Assembly (NCBI RefSeq): GCF_014193675.1
Contig: NZ_BLXZ01000009.1
Span: 287-64,286, forward strand
Direction of reading: 5' to 3'
Length of the DNA: 64,000 bases
Origin: Geomonas limicola
GTDB lineage: Bacteria > Desulfobacterota > Desulfuromonadia > Geobacterales > Geobacteraceae
Below are positions 33,379-42,141 of the stretch, in pieces (positions within the stretch are counted from its first letter, which is position 1; every line of letters starts with the position of its first letter). Below the pieces are notes generated by a model that saw only the letters and a list, made by a program, of their open reading frames with translations, did not search any database and was not told the origin of the DNA. A program made the position numbers and the translations under genes.

Positions 33379-34332
33379 CTATCTCGAACCAGCGACGACA
33401 GCACCTGCCGTTGCAGCCGCACCCAAAACACCCGCATCGTCTCCCAGCATGCCCCTGAGAACCTGAACCCGCTGGGCCGGGATCGGAAAGGCGCGCTCCC
33501 TGATCTCCTTGAGAAGCGTGTCGCCAAAAAGAACGAAGCTCTCGGCCACGCCGCCCCCCAGAACAACGGCTTCCAGATTGAGCAGGTTGACAACCGAAGC
33601 GAGCGCGATCCCCAGGTAGCTTCCCGCACGAACATACACCGCCTGCGCCTTCGGGCACCCCTCCCGGGCTCGGGCGGCCACGGCGGCCGCATCGAGTCGC
33701 CCGGCCAAAGGCGCCACCCCAGCTTCGGCAGCCAGCGCGGCAATTGCCGAAGCCGAGGCGTACTGTTCCAGGCAGCCCCGGTTACCGCAACCGCAACGCC
33801 GCCCTTCGGGCTCCACGGTAAGGTGCCCGAACTCCGCGGCGACGCCGTCGATACCGGTCCAGAGCCTGCCGTCCAGGATGAGACCCGCCCCCACTCCGGT
33901 TCCCAGCGTCACCATGAGCGAAGAAGCGAAGGGGCGGCCGGCACCGTAGCGTTGCTCGCCGACTGCACTGGCATTGGCATCGTTCAGCGCGACCGTGGGA
34001 ACCCCGACCCGCTGCGCCACCAGGTGGGCCAGGTTCACACCTTCCAGGGAAACCAGGTTCACACTCGAGCGCAGTATGCCGTCGTTGGAGAAGAGTCCCG
34101 GGACTCCGAGCCCCGCTGCGGCTACCCGTTTCCCCCGCGCCTCCGCCCCCTGTTTTAAATCCTGAAGGTGCTGCACCAACCGGTCCAGGAAAAGTTCCCT
34201 GCCGGAGCGTATGTCCGTCGGCAGGCAGTGCCGCTCCAGGATCGTGCCGCTTTCGGTCACCAGCGCGCAGCGCAGGTTGGTGCCACCGACATCTACCCCC
34301 AGACAGAGTGTCTCAAGTTCGCGGGCCGGCAT
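33379..34332 (-). CDS. ROK-family sugar kinase (glucokinase-like)
   Basis: 317 residues from ATG 34332, which overlaps the upstream stop as TGATG. N-terminal phosphate-binding motif GVDVGGTNLRCALV, a second ATP/sugar site LGTGVGAGLILDGRLWTGID, and the ROK zinc motif CGCGNRGCLEQYASASA. The last part contains NLLNLEAVVLGGGV. It should phosphorylate glucose or a related hexose with ATP. Coupling to the HIT protein gene by overlapping codons suggests co-expression. Confidence 0.9.
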   Translation of the reverse strand: MPARELETLCLGVDVGGTNLRCALVTESGTILERHCLPTDIRSGRELFLDRLVQHLQDLKQGAEARGKRVAAAGLGVPGLFSNDGILRSSVNLVSLEGVNLAHLVAQRVGVPTVALNDANASAVGEQRYGAGRPFASSLMVTLGTGVGAGLILDGRLWTGIDGVAAEFGHLTVEPEGRRCGCGNRGCLEQYASASAIAALAAEAGVAPLAGRLDAAAVAARAREGCPKAQAVYVRAGSYLGIALASVVNLLNLEAVVLGGGVAESFVLFGDTLLKEIRERAFPIPAQRVQVLRGMLGDDAGVLGAAATAGAVVAGSR

Positions 34333-34817
34333 CAGGACACCTGGGGCGCGGCCTGAAAAAAGGGCAGCAGCCTGTCGTAGCACGCTTCCAGGGCCTCGGG
34401 GATCACCCTCAGGTCGGCGACCACGCTCATGAAGTTATTGTCCCCGCTCCAGCGCGGCACCACGTGGATGTGCAGGTGCTCTTCGACACCGGCGCCGGCC
34501 GCCTTCCCCAGGTTGATCCCGATGTTGAAACCGTCGGGACCGGCACTCTGGATGAGGGCCTGCTGGCACAGCGCCACGGCACTCCACAACTCCAGGACCT
34601 CCTCTTGGGAAAGGGAGGCGAGATCTGCGGTGTGACGGCGCGGCGCGACCATGAGATGCCCGTTTACGTAGGGATAGCGGTTCAGCATGATCAGGGTGTG
34701 CGGTGTTGTTTTAAAAATCAGCCGTTCCCGCTCGTTTCCTGCGCCGCAAAAAATGCACCCGGCAGGTTTCTCCTGAACCAGGTACTCCAATCTCCAGGGA
34801 GCCCAAAGCCTGTCCAT
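34332..34817 (-). CDS. HIT-domain nucleotide hydrolase/phosphorylase
   Basis: 161 residues from ATG 34817 with GGAGG upstream; 22 further codons upstream are not used. A zinc-binding CIFC sits at 21-24, substrate-contacting MLNRYPYVNGHLMVAPRRHT at 44-63, and the histidine triad HLHIH at 114-118 (EEHLHIHVVPRW). Length and motifs fit the Fhit/AP4A-hydrolase or ADP-adenylyltransferase branch of the HIT superfamily. Transcribed with the ROK kinase and divergent from maeB. Confidence 0.9.
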   Translation of the reverse strand: MDRLWAPWRLEYLVQEKPAGCIFCGAGNERERLIFKTTPHTLIMLNRYPYVNGHLMVAPRRHTADLASLSQEEVLELWSAVALCQQALIQSAGPDGFNIGINLGKAAGAGVEEHLHIHVVPRWSGDNNFMSVVADLRVIPEALEACYDRLLPFFQAAPQVS

Positions 34818-34871
34818 ATCAATAACCTCCGCAGCTGGTCGGTTCCTCCCGAACGGCCGGAACGAAAACGC

Positions 34872-34900
34872 ATTATTAACCAAAACGGTCCCATTTACAA
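34872..34900 (-). promoter_or_regulatory. Promoter of the HIT protein-ROK kinase operon
   Basis: On the minus strand TTGTAA, 17 bases, AATAAT (-10 at 34872-34877, -35 at 34895-34900), 54 bases ahead of the HIT ATG. Confidence 0.5.
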
Positions 34901-34920
34901 CAAGAGCCCCGCGACAACTT

Positions 34921-34936
34921 TAAAACAGCTGTTTTA
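34921..34936. promoter_or_regulatory. 16-bp perfect palindrome between divergent promoters, candidate operator
   Basis: TAAAACAGCTGTTTTA lies 20 bases upstream of the HIT -35 and 16 bases upstream of the maeB -35, a position suited to a regulator acting on both promoters. Confidence 0.55.
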
Positions 34937-34952
34937 TTCGGGAGGAAATGTC

Positions 34953-34981
34953 TTGACAGCCGTATACGATGGGTTTATTTA
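34953..34981 (+). promoter_or_regulatory. Possible promoter of maeB
   Basis: TTGACA (34953-34958), 17 bases, TATTTA (34976-34981), 176 bases ahead of the ATG. A TACAAT at 35074-35079 is an alternative -10 for a shorter leader, but has no good -35. The remaining leader to 35157 shows no gene. Confidence 0.4.
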
Positions 34982-35157
34982 ATCCGTGTGCACTCATCCT
35001 AGAGCCCACCTCTCTTTTCGCTCCATGTAGCTGATTTGTAAACTGTTTGTTCTTGTTGAACTTTTTATTCCCTACAATGAACAGTCCAACGAGAATCACC
35101 CGTTTCCTGCCTATGGCAGAACTACGGTATTAGTATAAAAATTTTCAGGAGGTAGCA

Positions 35158-37404
35158 ATGGCAAAGAAAATGGACGCTCTTGAGTATCACTCGACGGGTC
35201 GCAGGGGCAAGATCGAGGTCGTCTCGACGAAACCGTGTCTCACTTCCCGCGATCTCTCTCTTGCCTACTCGCCGGGCGTCGCAGAACCTTGCCTTGAGAT
35301 AGAAAAAAATCCCGAAGACGCCTACAAGTACACCGCCAAGGGAAACCTGGTTGCGGTTGTTTCCAACGGCACCGCCGTTTTGGGTCTGGGGAACATCGGC
35401 GCACTTGCCGGGAAACCGGTCATGGAGGGGAAAGGGATCCTCTTCAAGCGCTTCGCCGACGTTGACGTCTTCGACCTCGAGGTGAACTCGGAGAACCCGG
35501 ACGACGTGATCAAGGTGGTGCAGCTTCTCGAGCCGACCTTCGGCGGCATCAACCTCGAGGACATCAAGGCCCCGGAGTGCTTCTACATCGAAGAGGAGCT
35601 CAAGAAGACCATGAACATCCCGGTCTTCCACGACGACCAACACGGCACCGCCATCATCTCCGCCGCGGGCCTCGTCAACGCCCTCGAGCTGGTGGGGAAA
35701 AAGATCGACGAGGTTCGCCTGGTCATCAACGGTGCCGGCGCCGCTTCCATCTCCTGCGCCAACCTCGCCATCTCGCTGGGCCTTAAGCGCGAGAACCTGA
35801 TCATGTGCGACACCAAGGGGGTCATCTACAAAGGTCGCGTCGAGGGGATGAACAAGTACAAGGAGCTCTTCGCCCAGGACACCCCGCTGAGGACCCTGGA
35901 GGAAGCAGTCGAAGGTGCCGACGTCCTCTACGGCCTCTCCGTCAAGGGGGCCTTCACCCCCGAAATGGTGCGCAAGATGGCGGTCAACCCGATCATCTTC
36001 GCCATGGCGAACCCGGATCCCGAGATCACCCCGGAACAGGCCCACGCGGTGCGCGGCGACGTCCTCATGGCGACCGGCCGCTCCGACTATCCGAACCAGG
36101 TGAACAACGTGCTCGGCTTCCCCTTCATCTTCCGCGGGGCACTCGACGTGCGTGCCACCGGCATCAACGAGGAGATGAAGCTTGCCGCGACCCGGGCGCT
36201 TGCCGAACTGGCCCGCGAGGAGTGCCCGGATTCGGTGTGCCGCGCCTACGGCAACGTGAAGTTCAGCTTCGGCCGCGACTACATCATCCCGAAACCGTTT
36301 GACCCGCGTGCCCTTTTGCGCGTCGCCCCGGCAGTCGCCAAAGCAGCCATGGAGAGCGGCGTGGCACGCCAGCAGATCGACCTCGACAAGTACGTCGAGC
36401 AGCTCGAGGCGCTCCAGGGGAAATCCAAGGAGACCATGCGTCTCATCATCAACAAGGCGAAGAGCGATCCCAAGAAGATCGTCTTCCCCGAAGGCGATAA
36501 CGAGAAGATCCTCAAGGCCGCCTACACCCTCATCGAAGAAGAGATCGCCCAGCCGATTCTGGTCGGCAGCCGCAGGAAGGTGGAAGGGAAGATCGCCGAA
36601 CTCGGGCTCGACCTGAACGTCCCCATCATCGATCCGGAAGAGTCGGAACTCACCGAAGGCTACGCCCAGGAACTCTACCGGCTGCGCCAGAGAAAAGGGG
36701 TTACCCTCTCCGAGGCGCGCCGCATCGTGCGCCGCAAGTCGCGTAACCACTTCGCCTCGATGATGGTGCACATGGGCGACGCCGACACCTGCCTCTCGGG
36801 TATCGACTCGCACTACCCCGAAACCATCCGCCCGGCGCTCGAGGTGATCGGCAAGCAGTCGCAACTGGCCGGCGTGCACGGCATGTACATGATGGTCTTC
36901 AAGAAGGGTATCGTCTTTTTGGCCGACACCACCGTCGAGATCGATCCGACCGCCGAGGAGCTAGCCGAGACCGCGCTGCTGGCAGCAGAAAAGGTGCGCC
37001 TGCTGGACATCGAGCCGCGCATCGCCATGCTCTCCTTCTCCAACTTCGGCTCGGTCAACAACCCGCTCGCCATCAAGGTGAAAAAAGCGGTGGAGATCGT
37101 GAAGCAGAAAGCCCCCGAGCTGGAAATCGACGGCGAGATGCAGGCCGACACCGCGGTCACCCCGGAGCTCTTGGCCAACTACCCGTTTGCCACCCTGAGC
37201 GGGCCGGCCAACGTCCTCATCTTCCCCGACCTCAACTCCGGCAATATCTGCTACAAGCTGTTGCACCGTCTGGGAGGCGGCGAGGCGATCGGTCCGATCC
37301 TCATGGGGATGAAGAAACCCTTCCACGTGCTGCAGCGCGGCGACGACGTATCCAACATCGTCAACATGGCCGCCATCGCCGTGGTGGACGCCCAGAGCGC
37401 GTAA
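35158..37404 (+). CDS. maeB: NADP-dependent malic enzyme with C-terminal phosphotransacetylase-like domain
   Basis: 748 residues from ATG 35158 after AGGAGG. The malic-enzyme half (about 1-425) has SPGVAEPCLEIEKNP, VFHDDQHGTAIISAAGLVNA with metal-binding acids, VINGAGAASISCANLAISLG for NAD(P) and IFAMANPDPEITPEQA. The C-terminal half (about 430-748) resembles phosphate acetyltransferase (IVFPEGDNEKILKAAYTLIE and FPDLNSGNICYKLLHRLGGG), which in MaeB enzymes is regulatory rather than catalytic. It decarboxylates malate to pyruvate, feeding NADPH and pyruvate pools. Divergent from the HIT/ROK operon. Confidence 0.95.
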   Translation: MAKKMDALEYHSTGRRGKIEVVSTKPCLTSRDLSLAYSPGVAEPCLEIEKNPEDAYKYTAKGNLVAVVSNGTAVLGLGNIGALAGKPVMEGKGILFKRFADVDVFDLEVNSENPDDVIKVVQLLEPTFGGINLEDIKAPECFYIEEELKKTMNIPVFHDDQHGTAIISAAGLVNALELVGKKIDEVRLVINGAGAASISCANLAISLGLKRENLIMCDTKGVIYKGRVEGMNKYKELFAQDTPLRTLEEAVEGADVLYGLSVKGAFTPEMVRKMAVNPIIFAMANPDPEITPEQAHAVRGDVLMATGRSDYPNQVNNVLGFPFIFRGALDVRATGINEEMKLAATRALAELAREECPDSVCRAYGNVKFSFGRDYIIPKPFDPRALLRVAPAVAKAAMESGVARQQIDLDKYVEQLEALQGKSKETMRLIINKAKSDPKKIVFPEGDNEKILKAAYTLIEEEIAQPILVGSRRKVEGKIAELGLDLNVPIIDPEESELTEGYAQELYRLRQRKGVTLSEARRIVRRKSRNHFASMMVHMGDADTCLSGIDSHYPETIRPALEVIGKQSQLAGVHGMYMMVFKKGIVFLADTTVEIDPTAEELAETALLAAEKVRLLDIEPRIAMLSFSNFGSVNNPLAIKVKKAVEIVKQKAPELEIDGEMQADTAVTPELLANYPFATLSGPANVLIFPDLNSGNICYKLLHRLGGGEAIGPILMGMKKPFHVLQRGDDVSNIVNMAAIAVVDAQSA

Positions 37405-37428
37405 CGCTTCCAAGCAAAAAAGGCACAG

Positions 37429-37461
37429 AAAAGGGACTCCGAACCGGGGTCCCTTTTTTAT
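37429..37461 (+). terminator. Rho-independent terminator of maeB
   Basis: AAAAGGGACTCC pairs with GGGGTCCCTTTT (one G-T wobble) around GAACC, followed by a TTTTTTATTT tail. Confidence 0.9.
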
Positions 37462-37600
37462 TTCCCCGCGCTGCGGGAAACAAAAGCACCGGCAGGCGTC
37501 GCAGCGCCACCCAGTCGTTGCTTTTCGTTAGCTTGATGAGGCAGAATTTGTTATAAGAAGGCCGGTGTTTTTAACGAGAAGCGGGAGGAAAGCTGGGGGC

Positions 37601-38329
37601 ATGGCAGAAGCGCTGCAAGAGACTGAATCGATATCGCACCTTACGGTGAACCGCAAACTGGTACTGGGACTGGCCGCGTCGTTCCTTTTGCACCTTTTTG
37701 CCGCCTTTGTCCTGATCTCCTTTTCCGGGAGCCAACCGGCGCCCGTTCCCGCCGTTACCTACGTGGACCTCAAATCGGTGCAGTCCCCGGCACCGCAGAC
37801 GCTTCCCCCGAAGCAGGAAACGGTCACCCCGCCCGCGGAACCCGAAATGCCGGACCAGACCACTCCTCCCGAACCCGTCCAGGAGCAGCGCGTCGAAACC
37901 CCGCCGGTTCAGCCTGCCACCCCACCGCAAGCGAAAACCGACGAAGACCGCTCCCACACCTTCCTGGGGCTCGGCCTTACCAGGGGGTATTTCAAGAGCC
38001 TGGGCGAAGGTGAGACCTTGCGGGACGACATCAAGACCTACTACCTTGACATGCTGCAGGTGATCAACGAGAAGTGGTGGATGAACGAGCAGATAGACAA
38101 GCGGCGAGTCGCCCCGGTGGTGGTGCTGCTTGCGGTGGCGCGCAACGGCTCGATCCTGGAGGCGAGAATCTCGGAGAGTTCCGGCAACCGCCAGTACGAC
38201 AAGGCGGTGCTGGATTCGATAGCGAAGGCGGGACCGCTTCCCCCGCTCCCCGCCAGCTATGATATGCAGGTTTTCCTGGCACCGATCCGCCTGGTGCCCC
38301 CGCTTAACTTGATGGGCTTGGCCCCTTAG
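37601..38329 (+). CDS. TonB-like energy-transducer protein
   Basis: 242 residues from ATG 37601. One N-terminal membrane helix (about 20-40, LGLAASFLLHLFAAFVLISF), a proline/glutamate-rich periplasmic spacer (about 47-115), and a C-terminal TonB_2/TolA-like domain: KWWMNEQI, VVVLLAVARNGSILEARISE, SSGNRQYDKAVLDSIAKAGP. Such proteins transmit energy to outer-membrane receptors or stabilise the envelope. No ExbB/ExbD genes lie nearby. Its stop overlaps the convergent TPR gene stop. Confidence 0.85.
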   Translation: MAEALQETESISHLTVNRKLVLGLAASFLLHLFAAFVLISFSGSQPAPVPAVTYVDLKSVQSPAPQTLPPKQETVTPPAEPEMPDQTTPPEPVQEQRVETPPVQPATPPQAKTDEDRSHTFLGLGLTRGYFKSLGEGETLRDDIKTYYLDMLQVINEKWWMNEQIDKRRVAPVVVLLAVARNGSILEARISESSGNRQYDKAVLDSIAKAGPLPPLPASYDMQVFLAPIRLVPPLNLMGLAP

Positions 38330-40182
38330 GGTACCAGTTCCTCTTCTTCCTCGGGCTCGAGCTCGATGATATCGAGTCCCTCCTCGCCGGCCAACGCCCC
38401 GATCCGCTCTGCCACCTCGTGGAATGCGGGATTGGCCTGTAACACCTGGCGGTAGAGCTCAAGCGCCTCCTCCAATTTCCCGGTACTCTCCAAAAGAAAC
38501 GCAAGCTCGTAGCGCAGGCTGGTGCGCTCGGTGTCGCCCAGTTCCAGGGCGAGTCCGCGCTGCAAAAGCTCGCGTGCCTGGTCGAGGTTCCCCATTTCGC
38601 GGTAGCAGATCGACTGGAGGATCAGGCAGTCCAGCCGCCGACGTTCGTTTCCGGCGGCGAGAGCGAACTCCTTGATCGCGCCGGCAAGCTTACCCATCTC
38701 CTTGTAGGCGATCCCCAGGTCGTAGTGCGATTCCAGTTCGTCGAGATCGAGCGAGGCGCCGGGGGCCAGGGCCTCGGGGAAGATCTCCTGCCAACCGCTG
38801 CTGATGCGCGCCTCGGCAGCACGCGCCTCTTCCGCAACCCTGGCGGCCTCGGCAGCACGAGCGATTTCAGCGAGCCGAGTTTCTTCCGCCAGCCGGGCAG
38901 CCTCGGCTGCCTTGGCTTCCTCGGCCAACCGTTTCTCTTCGGCGGCCTTCGCTTCCTCAGCCAGCCGGGCAGCCTCCGCCTCCTCGGCGGCAGCGGCACG
39001 GGCCTGCTCGGCCGCCTTGGCAGCACGGCTTGCTTCAGCCGCAGCGGCCAGTTCAGCAGTGCGGGCCGCGTCGGCGTCGTTCCCGACTTCCAACTCCAGC
39101 GAAAGATCGATCTCCTCCGGCCAGTCGAGTTCCAGCATCTCGGGTTCTTCCCCAGTCCCGTGGGCAGCGGGAGCCTCGGGAAGCGTACCAAAGCTGGGAA
39201 GGTCGTCGAAGGACGGCAGTTCGGCAGTGGCAGGTTCCGTGGGGGCCTGGGCGGCAAAAGGATTGTGCTCGTCGGATTCCAGGGAGAGCGAGAAGTCGAG
39301 CGGCAGGTCGATTTCGGGAACCGGAGGGGGAGCCGCCTCGAGCGGATCGCTCATATCGAGCTCCAGCTCGCCGTGGGACTCCCAGGGGAGCGGTTCCTGC
39401 GCCGAGGAGGCCGGCGCCGCGGGCTCCAACTCCGGCGTCTCCCAGGGGGCCGGGGTGTCGCCCGGCACTCCGGGAAACTCCGCGACCGCTTCAAAAGGGG
39501 TCGAGGGCAGGTCGAGCCCCGTCGCCGCCTCGCGCACCGGGGCGTCGGCGGGCGGCGTCCCAACTGGAGCCGGGGAAGCCTGGCGCTCGGGAAACAGCTC
39601 CGCGATCCGCTCGGTCACCCTGGCTAGGGCGGCCCGGTCAGCACCTTTGGTGAGCTGTGCCGCATAGCTTTCGAATTCCTGGTACGCGCGCTCCCGGTCT
39701 CCCGTGCTGTACAGGAGCTCGGCAAGTTTCAAGCGGGTCGCGGGGGTAACACCGTCCACCAGGAGCATCCGGTCCAGGACCTTCACGGCCCCCTTCAGAT
39801 CCCCTTCCTTCTCGAACTGGGTCGCAACCTGGCCGAACTCGGCAAGGGCGTTGCCGGTGAGTCCCTGCTTCGCGTTCAGCTCAGCCAGGTGCAGTGCCAC
39901 GTCCGTACTCTCCGGAACCAGGCGCTGAATCTGTTTGTAGACCGCGATCGCCTTCAGGTAGTAGGAGTTTTCTGCGTAGTGCCTGGCGATGTCCTCGTAC
40001 TGTACGATCGCCTCATCTTTCCGGTTGTCGCGCACCAACAGTTCCGCCAGGCGCTGGCGATGCCTGATCTCCTTCGGGTCGAGCACCACCACTTGCTGGT
40101 AGTCCTTGATCGCCTTGTCGATCTGGCCTTTGAGTACAAAACGTTGCGCACTTTCCAGTATTTTGTCTTTTTTCGAAGCCAA
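38326..40182 (-). CDS. TPR-repeat protein with acidic and Ala-rich coiled-coil middle
   Basis: 618 residues from a TTG at 40182 with GAGGCGG upstream. N-terminal TPRs span about 10-195 (FVLKGQIDKAIKDYQQVVVL, LKAIAVYKQIQRLVPESTDV). The middle is acidic and Pro-rich (about 200-370), then a long Ala/Glu/Arg coiled coil (about 375-465) built of repeated AEEARLAEEAKAA-like units. C-terminal TPRs (about 480-600: HYDLGIAYKEMGKLAGAIKE) precede an acidic end. It is a scaffold-type protein of unknown partner. Its last 4 bases overlap the TonB-like gene on the other strand. Confidence 0.9.
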   Translation of the reverse strand: MASKKDKILESAQRFVLKGQIDKAIKDYQQVVVLDPKEIRHRQRLAELLVRDNRKDEAIVQYEDIARHYAENSYYLKAIAVYKQIQRLVPESTDVALHLAELNAKQGLTGNALAEFGQVATQFEKEGDLKGAVKVLDRMLLVDGVTPATRLKLAELLYSTGDRERAYQEFESYAAQLTKGADRAALARVTERIAELFPERQASPAPVGTPPADAPVREAATGLDLPSTPFEAVAEFPGVPGDTPAPWETPELEPAAPASSAQEPLPWESHGELELDMSDPLEAAPPPVPEIDLPLDFSLSLESDEHNPFAAQAPTEPATAELPSFDDLPSFGTLPEAPAAHGTGEEPEMLELDWPEEIDLSLELEVGNDADAARTAELAAAAEASRAAKAAEQARAAAAEEAEAARLAEEAKAAEEKRLAEEAKAAEAARLAEETRLAEIARAAEAARVAEEARAAEARISSGWQEIFPEALAPGASLDLDELESHYDLGIAYKEMGKLAGAIKEFALAAGNERRRLDCLILQSICYREMGNLDQARELLQRGLALELGDTERTSLRYELAFLLESTGKLEEALELYRQVLQANPAFHEVAERIGALAGEEGLDIIELEPEEEEELVP

Positions 40183-40245
40183 GGGGCCGCCTCATATCTC
40201 GCAGAAATAAGCCGCTGCTAAAACTAAAACAATCGGGCGCGGGTG

Positions 40246-42141
40246 TCAAGGACGATGCTGATTGATAACCCGCACAAGTTGCTTAAGATTATCCAATTCC
40301 CCAGGTTCCAGGCGACGGTCTTGGTAGATCGCAGAGCCGTAGATCGCGGCGAACTCGGCAACCTGCGGATCTCCGGTACGTTGCGCCAGATCGAACAGGC
40401 CGTTGTGTTCCGCGGCGACCGTCGGGTAGCGCCGTGCCACCGCCCGCAGAAAGCGCCGCAGCACCCTCTCTTCCCAGCTCACGGAACCGACCAGGTACCA
40501 AAGGAGTGCGCCACCCAAAGGCACGAGCCAGGCGATCCAGACCAGCGCTCCCTTGACGGAAAAACTGGGCAGGTGCAGTTGGCGGACCGCGCCTCCGGCC
40601 TTGCGCATAAGAGAGATCTGTTTGTCCAGATCGTAGGTGATAACCGCCTTGTTCCAGTAAAAACCGAGCGTATCGACGTACATCCTCAAGGTGTCCCCCA
40701 AGGCGGCCCGGCGCCCGAATCCGATGGACCAGGCGGTGGGATCCAGCGTCACCCATCCCCTGCCGTCCAGGTAAGCCTCGACCCAGACATGAGCCATGTC
40801 CTCAGTCACCTGGTAGTACCCACCCATCTCGTTGTAGTTCCCCCCCCGGTAGCCACCCACCAGGCGCGCCGGTATGCCGGCAAGCCGCAGTAAAAGTGCG
40901 GAGCTCGAGGCGAAGAATTCGCAATTTCCCCGTTTCCTGGCAAACAGGAAGTCGTCCAGGGCCTGGTTGCCTACCGGTAATCCGCTCGTGGCGTAAGAGA
41001 TGCGCTGGCTGCGCATGAAGCGCTCCAGCAGGCGAAGTTTCTCGACATCGGTGGCCCCCGGGCGGGAAATTTCGCGGGCCGCTCCCTGCAACCGGGGTGA
41101 CACCACCGCGGGTACCTGCAGGTAGAAGTCCCGGTCAATGCCGCCCTTTACCCGGACCAGGTCTGAGAGTGACGAGACCGCCTCGTATTTGACCCGTTTT
41201 TCCAGCGGGGCGCGCACCTTGAACACCACACCGGCTTCGTTTGCGGTGCGCAGGCCAGTTATCTGGCGCGGGATATTCAGCGCCACCAGATAGGGGCTAT
41301 TCGTGGGTTCCGGGTAGATCTCCTGGTGGATCAGCTCGCCGCTGGTCGGAACCAGGCTGTGCTCTTCCGGTCCCGGAACCCGAACCCAGGCGTTTCCTTG
41401 CAGCGCGTTCAAGACGATCCCGCGCCAGTAGAGCCGGTTCTCGGGGATTTTCGGGCTGGTGACCCGTAGCACAACCGCCTTCACCTCGCTGACACTGGCG
41501 GTAGCTCCCGGCTTGACCGTGTCGCTGAACCCGGTGCGGTTGCCGCCACCGCGGTTCAGGAAGTCCCAGAGTGGAAACTGGGTCCGCGGCAGGATCACGA
41601 AGAGTACCAGCAGAAGGGGAAGCGCCGCCACCGGCATCAGTCCCGCAACCCCCAGCACTTTTTTCAGTTGCCGGTGTTCCAGCACCAGCTTGGCATCGTG
41701 GGCATGGAAGGTGAGCACCACCAGGGAGACCGCCAGCAACAGGAGCAGCGCCAGCAGGTAGACAAGAAAAAGGGCCGAGAGGTTGTACAGCGAGGAAGCC
41801 GCCAGGCAAAAGAGCGCAAGCGCGAAGATCTGCAGGTAGTTGCGCCCGCTCTTCTCTCCCACCAGCCGGATGCTGAGAAACATGACCAAGAGGTTCGCGG
41901 TAACCGAAAGCAGGTTGTCCCGGTTCATTCCCGATGCGTAGTAGAGAAAGAGCAGGATCGACGCGGGGGTCAGCAGGCGTCCGGAGAGCGAGCGGTCGGT
42001 GCGCTGCTGAAACCAGGCAAAGAGCAGGGCCACGGGGAACGCCCAGGTCGCCAGCGGATCCAGATAGGGAGCAAGCGGCAGATAGCCGATCAGGGCGACG
42101 CACAACGTCAGAATACTGAGGATGGTTTTAACTCTGACCAT
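40246..42141 (-). CDS. Membrane-anchored transglutaminase-like protein (DUF3488/transglutaminase fold)
   Basis: 631 residues from ATG 42141, overlapping the upstream DUF58 gene by 14 bases. Seven or so membrane segments occupy residues 1-190 (DUF3488). The periplasmic domain carries the transglutaminase catalytic triad: Cys in RKRGNCEFFASSSALLLRLA, His in DMAHVWVEAYLDG and Asp in GWVTLDPTAW. A C-terminal membrane helix precedes a short cytoplasmic DUF4129-like tail. It is the third gene of the MoxR-DUF58-transglutaminase trio; the family is widespread and of poorly known substrate. Confidence 0.9.
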   Translation of the reverse strand: MVRVKTILSILTLCVALIGYLPLAPYLDPLATWAFPVALLFAWFQQRTDRSLSGRLLTPASILLFLYYASGMNRDNLLSVTANLLVMFLSIRLVGEKSGRNYLQIFALALFCLAASSLYNLSALFLVYLLALLLLLAVSLVVLTFHAHDAKLVLEHRQLKKVLGVAGLMPVAALPLLLVLFVILPRTQFPLWDFLNRGGGNRTGFSDTVKPGATASVSEVKAVVLRVTSPKIPENRLYWRGIVLNALQGNAWVRVPGPEEHSLVPTSGELIHQEIYPEPTNSPYLVALNIPRQITGLRTANEAGVVFKVRAPLEKRVKYEAVSSLSDLVRVKGGIDRDFYLQVPAVVSPRLQGAAREISRPGATDVEKLRLLERFMRSQRISYATSGLPVGNQALDDFLFARKRGNCEFFASSSALLLRLAGIPARLVGGYRGGNYNEMGGYYQVTEDMAHVWVEAYLDGRGWVTLDPTAWSIGFGRRAALGDTLRMYVDTLGFYWNKAVITYDLDKQISLMRKAGGAVRQLHLPSFSVKGALVWIAWLVPLGGALLWYLVGSVSWEERVLRRFLRAVARRYPTVAAEHNGLFDLAQRTGDPQVAEFAAIYGSAIYQDRRLEPGELDNLKQLVRVINQHRP

